Positions 1 to 5,002 of a stretch of DNA of 5,002 nucleotides are shown piece after piece (position 1 is the stretch's first letter; each line of letters starts with the position of its first letter). A program made the position numbers and the translations under genes. The DNA is from Eubacteriales Family XIII. Incertae Sedis bacterium. GTDB taxonomy: Bacteria; Bacillota; Clostridia; Peptostreptococcales; Anaerovoracaceae. The stretch lies in assembly GCA_031254995.1 (NCBI GenBank), contig JAIRTJ010000191.1:1-5002 (forward strand). Direction: 5' to 3'. The notes beneath the pieces were generated by a model. The model ran no database searches, was not told the DNA's origin, and was given only the letters and a program-made list of their open reading frames with translations.

Positions 1-569
1 ACCTATTGATTCTGTCCGAACAGATGATCGCCAACGGATGCAGTCAGCGCACCTCGGCCGGCGCCACCGAGAATATTTCGCGAAGCCTCTTCGAGAGACG
101 CGAGGTTCTGCGCGAGATACTCGTCGTGCGCATTCCCGCGACACGGGCGTTCATGCACCTCGACACGGTGTTTACGATGATCGATTACGATAAATTTACA
201 ATTTACCCTGGAATTTCCGATAAAATACAAGTGTTCAAGCTGACAAGAAAGGGAAAAGGAGGTATCCATGTATCCGCCGAACCCGACCTGCCGACCGCTC
301 TGAAAAACGGATTGAAACTGCCGGCCGTCGACATGATCCCGAGCGGAGGCGGCGACGCCGTCATCGCGGCGCGCGAACAGTGGAACGACAGCACGAACAC
401 CTTGGCTATCGCGCCCGGCGTCGCGATCACCTATCGCAGAAACGAGCGATCCAACGAGACGTTGCGCAAGCACGGCGCAGAGGTGTTGGAGATCGACGGT
501 TCCGAACTTGTCAGAGGCAGAGGAGGTCCGCGTTGCATGAGCTGTCCGTTGGTACGTGAAGACATTTGA
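1..569 (+). CDS. arcA: Arginine deiminase, C-terminal part (5' end beyond the window)
   Basis: Arginine deiminase hydrolyses L-arginine to citrulline and ammonia in the cytoplasm, the first step of the arginine deiminase (ADI) pathway. The reading frame is open from the window edge (first full codon at 3) to TGA at 567-569. About 188 residues are visible, against roughly 400-420 for the family, so the N-terminal half is missing. Visible family motifs are SQRTS (encoded near 42-56), FMHLDTVFTMID with the catalytic His at 156-158 and Asp at 162-164, GGGDAV and REQWNDSTNT in the middle, and GRGGPRCMSCP at the end. In that last motif the Cys at 534-536 matches the nucleophile of the Pseudomonas enzyme (Cys406), and the Arg at 519-521, five residues earlier, matches its Arg401. 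The TTG at 6 is only an in-frame codon, not a true start. The gene lies 31 bases upstream of arcC and is presumably in the same transcript. The visible part shows no frameshift or lost catalytic residue. Confidence 0.95.
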   Translation, partial: LLILSEQMIANGCSQRTSAGATENISRSLFERREVLREILVVRIPATRAFMHLDTVFTMIDYDKFTIYPGISDKIQVFKLTRKGKGGIHVSAEPDLPTALKNGLKLPAVDMIPSGGGDAVIAAREQWNDSTNTLAIAPGVAITYRRNERSNETLRKHGAEVLEIDGSELVRGRGGPRCMSCPLVREDI

Positions 570-585
570 TCGCGTTCTCGGCGAA

Positions 586-603
586 AGGAAGGTAAAAGAT
601 ATG
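586..603 (+). promoter_or_regulatory. Ribosome binding site that fixes the arcC start
   Basis: AGGAAGG at 586-592 lies 8 bases before ATG 601. It supports that start over the upstream in-frame GTG at 556, which has no comparable purine-rich tract before it. Confidence 0.7.
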
Positions 604-1566
604 GAACACAAGAAGGAAAAACCCGTGCGAGTCGTGATCGCATTGGGCGGCAACGCGCTCCAAAACAAGCGCGCGGGTACGGGCGCGGAGGCGCAGTTGA
701 AGACAGTGCGCGAGACATGCGAGTATCTGGCCGAAATCAGCGTCAAGGGCTTTGAGATCGCCATCGCGCACGGAAACGGTCCGCAGGTGGGTCAGATCGT
801 CATGGCTTCGGAGGCCGCGGCGGACACGTTTCCCGTCATGCCCTTCGACGTATGCGACGCCATGAGTCAAGGCTACATAGGCTACCATCTGCAACAGGGC
901 TTGAAATACGCCTTGAACAATCGAAACAGGAATATTCCCGTCCTCACCATCGTGACGCAGGTAGTCGTGGAAAAGGACGATCCCGCTTTTCGGAATCCGA
1001 CAAAGCCCATAGGACCTTTTTACACGGAGGAAGAAGCTCGCGCGCTGACCGAAGAACGGGGATACGTCATGAAGGAGGACGCGGGGCGCGGGTTCAGGCG
1101 CGTCGTCGCCTCACCCATTCCGCGAAAGATCGTCGAGATCGATTCCGTTCGCAGACTCTGGGACTCGACCGTCGTGATTACGGTCGGAGGCGGCGGCATA
1201 CCCGTAATTGAAAAGGAAAACGGCGTATTCGAGGGCGTCGCCGCCGTGATCGACAAGGATTTCGCGGCGGAAAAATTGGCGGAGGACGTGGACGCGGACA
1301 TCCTCATGATATTGACGGAGGTGGATCGCGTATTCTTGAATTACGGCAAGCCCAACGAAAAAGCGCTCGATCATATGTCGGTGGCCGAGGTCGCAAAATA
1401 CATTAAAGAGGGACATTTCGCGGAGGGAAGCATGTTGCCAAAGGTGCGAGCCGCGGCGAAATTCGTCCGCGCGAATCCGACTAAGAAAGCGATCATCACA
1501 TCGCTGTACAAGGGTACGGAAGCGCTTGAGGGGAAGGCGGGCACCTTGATAACGTTCGCAAAATAG
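601..1566 (+). CDS. arcC: Carbamate kinase
   Basis: This cytoplasmic amino acid kinase family enzyme transfers phosphate from carbamoyl phosphate to ADP, giving ATP, ammonia and CO2; it is the energy-yielding last step of the ADI pathway. The 321-residue product has the usual length (about 310-320). Motifs in order: ALGGNAL (14-20, phosphate-binding glycine loop), HGNGPQVG (57-64), AMSQGYIGY (87-95), a PTKPIGPFY segment (133-141) in the lid region, VGGGGIPV (195-202), AAVIDKD (214-220, with the conserved Lys219), LTEVDRVFLNYG (238-249, nucleotide binding) and EGSMLPKV (275-282, with Lys281). The ATG at 601 is preferred to the in-frame GTG at 556. The GTG would overlap the end of arcA and add 15 non-family residues, whereas 601 has a good ribosome binding site and puts the first conserved strand at residue 10. 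A carbamate kinase can also serve allantoin or oxamate catabolism, but the adjacent arcA favours arginine. A terminator follows. Confidence 0.96.
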   Translation: MEHKKEKPVRVVIALGGNALQNKRAGTGAEAQLKTVRETCEYLAEISVKGFEIAIAHGNGPQVGQIVMASEAAADTFPVMPFDVCDAMSQGYIGYHLQQGLKYALNNRNRNIPVLTIVTQVVVEKDDPAFRNPTKPIGPFYTEEEARALTEERGYVMKEDAGRGFRRVVASPIPRKIVEIDSVRRLWDSTVVITVGGGGIPVIEKENGVFEGVAAVIDKDFAAEKLAEDVDADILMILTEVDRVFLNYGKPNEKALDHMSVAEVAKYIKEGHFAEGSMLPKVRAAAKFVRANPTKKAIITSLYKGTEALEGKAGTLITFAK

Positions 1567-1600
1567 CATTTCGCGAACGAATTATTACAATTCAGAACGA

Positions 1601-1633
1601 GAAAGACGGCAGAATTTGCCGCCTTTCTTTCTT
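1601..1633 (+). terminator. Rho-independent terminator of arcA-arcC
   Basis: GAAAGACGGCA (1601-1611) pairs with TGCCGCCTTTC (1617-1627) over 11 positions with one A-C mismatch and a 5-base GAATT loop. The T-rich stretch TTTCTT (1628-1633) follows. It starts 35 bases after the arcC stop. In the opposite direction the hairpin is followed only by a mixed, moderately T-rich stretch, so its use by the convergent hydrolase gene is possible but weaker. Confidence 0.8.
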
Positions 1634-1635
1634 AT

Positions 1636-1657
1636 CGAGCGAAGCGCGCCCCGCTCG
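1636..1657. repeat. Small GC-rich inverted repeat between convergent genes
   Basis: CGAGCG (1636-1641) and CGCTCG (1652-1657) form a perfect 6-bp stem with a 10-base loop. It sits just past the stop codon of the - strand hydrolase gene. No T tract follows on the - strand, so it is not a canonical terminator on its own. It could stabilise the 3' end of that transcript together with the neighbouring hairpin at 1601-1627. Confidence 0.35.
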
Positions 1658-1658
1658 C

Positions 1659-2885
1659 CTATAAACTCTTGTCCGCTTCGACTAGAGCGTTGAGCAACAC
1701 ATTCGCCCCGCGCTGCGTTTCCTCGGGCGAAGAATACTCGACCACAGTGTGACTCAGCCCGTCCTTCGTGGGGATGAAGATCATGGCTGAGGGGAGCAGT
1801 TCGGACACGTACTGCGCGTCGTGTCCCGCGCCCGAATACATGCGCTTGAAACTGTAACCGAGACCCTTCGCGGCATTCTCGACAAAGCCGAGCAACTGCT
1901 CGTTGAAGTTGATCGTACTGCGACCCCAGTGCTCCTCATAGCTGAGCTTGCAACCATATACCTCCGAAGGCAACGACTTGACGATGTCCACGACCCGCTT
2001 GATCACATCGGGATCCTTGTGTCGGCTGTCCAACGAAAATTTCACGTAATTCGGCACGACCGTATGAACGTTTGGCCTGCATGTGATCTCGCCCGTCGTA
2101 AATACGAGATCTTTATCCAGTGAACCCAATTTGTCCCACAGATCGAGGATGACCTTGGCCGCCGCTCTGAGCGCGTCCTTTCTGTACTGTTGCGGTGTCG
2201 TTCCCGCGTGACTCGAAACGCCCTCGAGAATGATGTCGTAATTGATCATGCCAACGACGCCTTGCACGACCCCGATGTCCAGTTTTTCATTTTCCAAAAC
2301 CGGCCCCTGCTCGATGTGCGGTTCAAAATACGCGCAATAGTCCTTGTCATTGAGTCGATTGGACTCATCGCCTATCCAACCGCTCGCCTCGAGAGCCTCG
2401 CCGAACGTAACCGTCCCCCCGGTTTCCTTGACTTTCAACATGGATTCCTTCGTCCATTTCTTCATCACGATGCCCGAGGACATCATGGCGGGCTCGAAGC
2501 GCGCGCCCTCCTCATTCGTCCACACCATGACGGTGATGGGGTGCCGCAACTTGATCCCGTCTCGGATCACAGTCTCCGCGACCTCAAGACTCGAAAGAAC
2601 GCCGTATATCCCGTCGTAATTCCCGCCGCTCCGCACGGAATCCAGATGAGAACCCATGACGATGCGCGGCAGATCTTCCGCACCCGCATATGTGGCGTAT
2701 ATATTTCCGATATCGTCGGATTCGACGGTCATGCCCAAATCCTCCGCCCTTCGCTTGAACTCGGCTCTCGCCTGCAACGCCGGCTCGGAGAGGGACAGTC
2801 GCGTAATGCCGCCGCCCTCGAGCGCGCCGAACTTACTGAAAGCTTTGATCTTTTCATCCATTCTGTTTTTGTCGGTCGTCAACAT
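1659..2885 (-). CDS. M20-family Zn-dependent amidohydrolase (N-carbamoyl-L-amino acid hydrolase / allantoate amidohydrolase type)
   Basis: Members of this family (hydantoinase/carbamoylase amidases, COG0624-related) hydrolyse the ureido group of N-carbamoyl amino acids, beta-ureidopropionate or allantoate, releasing ammonia and CO2. The 408-residue length is normal. The two-metal site is readable: GSHLDS with His80, YDGIYG with Asp91, NEEG with Glu125 (general base) and Glu126, FEPHIEQGP with His190, and LSHTVVEYS with His379. The lid/dimerisation domain (about 212-330) carries SSHAGTTP (224-231, His226) and the NVHTVVPN...SR segment (272-288), whose Asn and Arg normally contact substrate. 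SGAGHDA (351-357) is also conserved. No signal peptide is seen, so the enzyme is cytosolic. A strong AGGAGG (complement of 2893-2898) lies 7 bases before the ATG at 2885. The gene has its own promoter. The exact substrate cannot be read from sequence: no allantoinase, hydantoinase or dihydropyrimidinase gene is beside it. Confidence 0.9.
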   Translation of the reverse strand: MLTTDKNRMDEKIKAFSKFGALEGGGITRLSLSEPALQARAEFKRRAEDLGMTVESDDIGNIYATYAGAEDLPRIVMGSHLDSVRSGGNYDGIYGVLSSLEVAETVIRDGIKLRHPITVMVWTNEEGARFEPAMMSSGIVMKKWTKESMLKVKETGGTVTFGEALEASGWIGDESNRLNDKDYCAYFEPHIEQGPVLENEKLDIGVVQGVVGMINYDIILEGVSSHAGTTPQQYRKDALRAAAKVILDLWDKLGSLDKDLVFTTGEITCRPNVHTVVPNYVKFSLDSRHKDPDVIKRVVDIVKSLPSEVYGCKLSYEEHWGRSTINFNEQLLGFVENAAKGLGYSFKRMYSGAGHDAQYVSELLPSAMIFIPTKDGLSHTVVEYSSPEETQRGANVLLNALVEADKSL

Positions 2886-2995
2886 TGCTTTGCCTCCTTT
2901 TCATCGCAAGGAACGATACGAACAACCGCGCGAAACGAAAATCGAAATACTCGGCGCCGTTCGGCGGTTCGCTCAATATATGTGCTTTATCATCA

Positions 2996-3025
2996 ATTAT
3001 ACCGGAAAAAACGTCGTCGTGTCAT
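2996..3025 (-). promoter_or_regulatory. Sigma-A-type promoter for the M20 hydrolase gene
   Basis: On the - strand, ATGACA (complement of 3020-3025; 5 of 6 to TTGACA) is followed after 18 bases by a perfect TATAAT (complement of 2996-3001). Transcription would begin near 2989, leaving a leader of about 100 bases before the ATG at 2885. The leader contains a short GC-rich inverted repeat (CGCCG 2955-2959 / CGGCG 2962-2966) but no riboswitch-like structure that I recognise. Confidence 0.7.
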
Positions 3026-3039
3026 CGAGTGCGAAGACG
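3006..3039 (-). terminator. Possible weak terminator of the DUF1292-flavoprotein unit
   Basis: On the - strand, CGTCTTC (complement of 3033-3039) can pair with GACGACG (complement of 3012-3018), 6 of 7 positions, around a 14-base loop. A run of six T (complement of 3006-3011) follows immediately. It begins 8 bases after the flavoprotein stop codon. The stem is short and the loop large, so termination is probably incomplete. The T run lies within the spacer of the hydrolase promoter. Confidence 0.35.
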
Positions 3040-3046
3040 AGAGTCC

Positions 3047-4423
3047 TCAATACTTTTCCGCGAGGCGTCTCGCCACATGCACGCCGCTCGCCGACGCCTG
3101 CGAAAGGCTGTGCGTCACGCCGGAAGCGTCGCCCAAGGCATACAAGCCCGGTATCTTCGTCTCCAGGTTTTCGTCCACCTCCACTTCGGAATTGTAGAAT
3201 TTCACCTCTACGCCGTAGAGCAACGTGTCCTCATTGGCCGTCCCCGGCGCGATCTTGTCCAAGGCGTAGATCATCTCGATGATGTCATCCAACTGCCGCT
3301 TGGGAATGACGAGGCTCAGATCGCCGGGCGTCGCCTTGAGCGTCGGGATCGTAAAGCATTTTTCCATGCGCTTCTCGCTGCTCCTGCGCCCCTTGACCAG
3401 ATCCCCGAAGCGCTGCATGAGTACGCCGCCGCCCAACAGATTGGACAGCTTCGCGATGGACTCCCCGTATTCGTTGCTGTCCTTGAACGGCTCCGTGAAC
3501 TTGTTCGTCACGAGCAGGGCGAAATTCGTGTTCGCCGTGTGCCTGGCAGGATCGGCGTAGCTGTGCCCGTTGACCGTGATGATTCCGTTCGTGTTCTCCG
3601 TGACGACTTCTCCGTACGGATTCATGCAAAAAGTTCGAACCAAATCGTTGTATTTGTCCGTCTTGTACACGATCTTGCTCTCGTAGACCCGATCGGTAAT
3701 GTGCTTGAATATCTCCGCCGGCAATTCGATGCGCACGCCGATATCCACGCGATTGCTCTTTTGATTGATGCCGAATTTGCTCGTAATGGACGAGAGCCAT
3801 TTGGAGCCCGATCGTCCGGATGCCAAGAGCAAGTCGTTGCATTCGAAGACCGTACCGTCATTCGCGGTCACGCGAAAGCCGTCGTCCGTAATGTCGGCGT
3901 CCGCGACCGTCGTCTCAAAGAGCATATCGATCCGATCCTTCGTGTAATCGTATATTCTGCCGAGGATTTTCACGTTGCGATCGGTGCCGAGGTGTCGCAC
4001 CTTTGCGTCTAACAGATGCAGATCGTGTTGAAGAGCGACGGTCTTCAGATCGGAACCCGCCGTGGAATAGAGCTTCGCCTCGCTCCCGCCCATGCCGGTC
4101 AACACGGAATCCACATACTCCATCAACTCGAGAGCCTTTTTCGTTCCGACGCGGAGATGCAGGTCTCCGCCGAACTCCGCGGTAATGTTGTATTTTCCGT
4201 CGGAAAGACTGCCCGCGCCGCCGTAACCGTTCATGATGTGACAGGGGTCGCATTTGATGCAGTTGGGAACCTTGCCCTCCGTAATCGGACAATGCCGCCC
4301 CGGAAGAGCCCTGCCCTTGTCGATCATCAGGATGCGCGCGCCGTTGTTCCGCTTCGTCAATTCATACGAAGCAAATACGCCGGCCGCACCCGCGCCCACT
4401 ATAATAATATCGTAGCGTTCCAT
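3047..4423 (-). CDS. FAD-dependent oxidoreductase of the COG2509 family, function unknown
   Basis: A 458-residue two-dinucleotide-binding-domain flavoprotein, presumably cytosolic, with no signal peptide or membrane segment. An N-terminal Rossmann fold begins at residue 4 with VGAGAAG (9-15) and the acidic strand end ILMIDKG (31-37). Next comes a cysteine-rich segment, Cys45-x9-Cys55-x2-Cys58-x2-Cys61, leading into NGYGGAGSLSDGKYN (65-79), which matches the conserved core of COG2509. Later motifs are LLLASGRSG (198-206), FCMNPYGEVVTE (265-276) and a C-terminal FAD-binding segment LYALGDASGVTHSLSQASASGVHVA (427-451). The family is annotated only as an uncharacterised FAD-dependent dehydrogenase, so no substrate is assigned. 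The start is fixed by the Rossmann motif. Its ribosome binding site is weak: GAGG (complement of 4437-4440) is 13 bases from the ATG. This fits translation helped by the upstream DUF1292 gene, 36 bases away. The four cysteines could hold a metal or Fe-S centre (inference). Confidence 0.88.
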   Translation of the reverse strand: MERYDIIIVGAGAAGVFASYELTKRNNGARILMIDKGRALPGRHCPITEGKVPNCIKCDPCHIMNGYGGAGSLSDGKYNITAEFGGDLHLRVGTKKALELMEYVDSVLTGMGGSEAKLYSTAGSDLKTVALQHDLHLLDAKVRHLGTDRNVKILGRIYDYTKDRIDMLFETTVADADITDDGFRVTANDGTVFECNDLLLASGRSGSKWLSSITSKFGINQKSNRVDIGVRIELPAEIFKHITDRVYESKIVYKTDKYNDLVRTFCMNPYGEVVTENTNGIITVNGHSYADPARHTANTNFALLVTNKFTEPFKDSNEYGESIAKLSNLLGGGVLMQRFGDLVKGRRSSEKRMEKCFTIPTLKATPGDLSLVIPKRQLDDIIEMIYALDKIAPGTANEDTLLYGVEVKFYNSEVEVDENLETKIPGLYALGDASGVTHSLSQASASGVHVARRLAEKY

Positions 4424-4459
4424 CTTCGTCTCAATTCCTCGCGCTGCGAAATCGCTTCC

Positions 4460-4768
4460 TCAAGTGGCCATGATCTCGTCAAACGCCTTGACCGCCGCCT
4501 CGAATTCCGCATCGTCCTCTATATCAATAAGCTCGAAATCGTCTTCGTCCTCTTCCGACTCCTTGTAACCGTAAATGTATACGTCGTCGCTCCCGTCGTC
4601 GGGAATCAACGCGATGTATTCCTTGTCGCCGGCCTCGAATATGCCCATCACTTCGGACTCGACGACCGTACCGTCATCATACTCCAAGGTCACGTATATG
4701 GTATCTTCGCCTTCCCCGGACTCGATCTCGTCCCTCGTTTTGTCGCTCGCTTGCTTCTTTTCAGCCAT
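4460..4768 (-). CDS. DUF1292 family small acidic protein
   Basis: A 102-residue soluble protein resembling DUF1292 (YrzB-like) proteins, which are common in Bacillota and have no established function. The fold core is the segment DTIYVTLEYDDGTVVESEVMGIFEAGDKEYIALIP (22-56), followed by VYIYGYKE (63-70) and an acidic tail EEDEDDFELIDIEDDAEFEAA (72-92). This alternating strand pattern is typical of the family. About 36 of 102 residues are Asp or Glu. The first 20 residues are hydrophilic and probably disordered. GGGAGG (complement of 4775-4780), 6 bases before the ATG at 4768, is a strong ribosome binding site. It is the first gene of a likely two-gene unit with the flavoprotein and is transcribed from a promoter inside the repeat block upstream. 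In many Clostridia this family sits next to ruvX or fur genes; that context is not seen here. Confidence 0.85.
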   Translation of the reverse strand: MAEKKQASDKTRDEIESGEGEDTIYVTLEYDDGTVVESEVMGIFEAGDKEYIALIPDDGSDDVYIYGYKESEEDEDDFELIDIEDDAEFEAAVKAFDEIMAT

Positions 4769-4800
4769 TTCATGCCTCCCTCTGTCCGATCATCGTCTCT

Positions 4801-4854
4801 GATACGAAAAAGTATCGCGCCGACGCACAGGTACCGGACAGTCGCTCAGGCGAC
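4801..4854 (-). other. Structured 5' leader of the DUF1292 transcript
   Basis: Two perfect short hairpins lie between the predicted transcription start (about 4857) and the ATG at 4768. GTCGC/GCGAC (4841-4845 and 4850-4854) has a 4-base loop; GATAC/GTATC (4801-4805 and 4812-4816) has a 6-base A-rich loop that reads as T-rich on the - strand. No known riboswitch or T-box pattern is recognised. The second hairpin ends 20 bases before the ribosome binding site and does not hide it. Confidence 0.35.
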
Positions 4855-4863
4855 GGCGTAATA

Positions 4864-4892
4864 ATCATATCACTATTGCGTCGGGGAATCAA
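4864..4892 (-). promoter_or_regulatory. Sigma-A-type promoter for the DUF1292-flavoprotein unit
   Basis: On the - strand, TTGATT (complement of 4887-4892; 4 of 6 to consensus) is followed after exactly 17 bases by TATGAT (complement of 4864-4869; 5 of 6). The predicted start is near 4857, giving a leader of about 88 bases. The -10 box overlaps one copy of the octamer TCATATCA that recurs upstream. Confidence 0.55.
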
Positions 4893-4978
4893 ATCCAACC
4901 GATCCCTTCATATCATAAATGACTCCGCATTCGCTGCGCATTTATGATACCACAACCGCCTTTTGCGGTTGTCATATC
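4864..4978. repeat. Palindrome and direct-repeat block (candidate dispersed repeat element)
   Basis: Three structures follow each other without coding potential. An imperfect inverted repeat pairs GGGAATC (4884-4890) with GATCCC (4901-4906), with one bulged A. A perfect 11-bp inverted repeat, TATCATAAATG (4911-4921) / CATTTATGATA (4939-4949), encloses a nested CGCA/TGCG stem (4926-4929 / 4935-4938) with loop TTCGC. A perfect 8-bp hairpin, ACAACCGC (4952-4959) / GCGGTTGT (4965-4972), has loop CTTTT and is extended by GATA (4946-4949) / TATC (4975-4978) across a 2-base mismatch. TCATATC occurs at 4865, 4908 and 4972 in the same orientation. The arrangement resembles REP- or MITE-like intergenic elements of clostridial genomes, but its copy number cannot be judged from one window. 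Confidence 0.6.
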
Positions 4979-5002
4979 CATTGATCTGCCGTGCGATTTT
5001 TT

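Noticed and set aside
556..600. GTG start at 556 for carbamate kinase
   Set aside because: It would add 15 residues unlike the family and overlap the arcA stop. The ATG at 601 has a well-placed AGGAAGG.
3..764. - strand open frame (253 codons) opposite arcA and arcC
   Set aside because: It is antisense to catalytic motifs of arginine deiminase and to the start of carbamate kinase. Its product has no recognisable domain and it spans two real genes.
2886..2988. Riboswitch in the roughly 100-base hydrolase leader
   Set aside because: Only a 5-bp GC-rich inverted repeat is seen. There is no recognisable aptamer core, and the ribosome binding site is not paired in any obvious hairpin.
2190..3197. 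Long + strand open frame (335 codons) opposite the M20 hydrolase gene
   Set aside because: It is a shadow of the real - strand gene: its product has no family motifs, and it runs through an intergenic region containing a - strand promoter.
2885..4012. Long + strand open frame (375 codons) opposite the flavoprotein gene
   Set aside because: It lies antisense to a gene with clear family motifs. Its product is Arg/His/Val-rich low-complexity sequence with no recognisable domain, and it straddles the hydrolase promoter and the intergenic region.
4016..4861. + strand open frame (281 codons) opposite the flavoprotein and DUF1292 genes
   Set aside because: It crosses two well-supported - strand genes and their intergenic gap. 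It reflects the lack of stop codons opposite GC-rich coding sequence.
4864..4978. CRISPR array or tRNA/small RNA gene in the intergenic repeat block
   Set aside because: The repeats are only 7-11 bases, with uneven spacing and no uniform spacers. No cloverleaf or known RNA family pattern is visible.
4997..5002. T run at the right edge as the tail of a terminator
   Set aside because: No hairpin directly precedes it on the + strand, no + strand gene lies upstream to terminate, and the window ends inside the run.

Overview
The window suggests an uncultured member of the Bacillota, most likely class Clostridia. The grounds are strong AGGAGG-type ribosome binding sites, a DUF1292 small acidic protein, a clostridial-type COG2509 flavoprotein, and an arginine deiminase/carbamate kinase pair typical of anaerobic arginine fermenters. 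Base composition looks moderately GC-rich by eye. The taxonomic call is inference, because no rRNA or marker gene is present.

Layout. On the + strand, positions 1-569 hold the C-terminal part of arginine deiminase (arcA, cut by the window edge). It is followed after 31 bases by a complete carbamate kinase gene (arcC, 601-1566) and a rho-independent terminator (1601-1633). Everything after that is on the - strand. Reading in the direction of transcription, from the right edge: an intergenic block of palindromes and short direct repeats (about 4864-4978) with an embedded promoter; a DUF1292 gene (4768-4460); a COG2509 FAD-dependent oxidoreductase gene (4423-3047); a second promoter (2996-3025); and an M20-family N-carbamoyl amino acid / allantoate amidohydrolase-type gene (2885-1659) that converges on arcC.

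How the genes work together. ArcA converts arginine to citrulline and ammonia. ArcC makes ATP from carbamoyl phosphate and releases ammonia and CO2. The linking enzyme, ornithine carbamoyltransferase (arcB), is not in the window and does not lie between arcA and arcC. The convergent M20 hydrolase also belongs to a family that cleaves carbamoyl (ureido) nitrogen, so the right half of the arc locus may be a nitrogen-salvage neighbourhood, but no shared operon links them. The DUF1292 and flavoprotein genes are 36 bases apart and are probably co-transcribed; neither has an established function.

No complete new system such as a defence locus, CRISPR array or mobile element is evident. The least explained parts are the palindrome/direct-repeat block at 4864-4978 and the four-cysteine motif of the flavoprotein.
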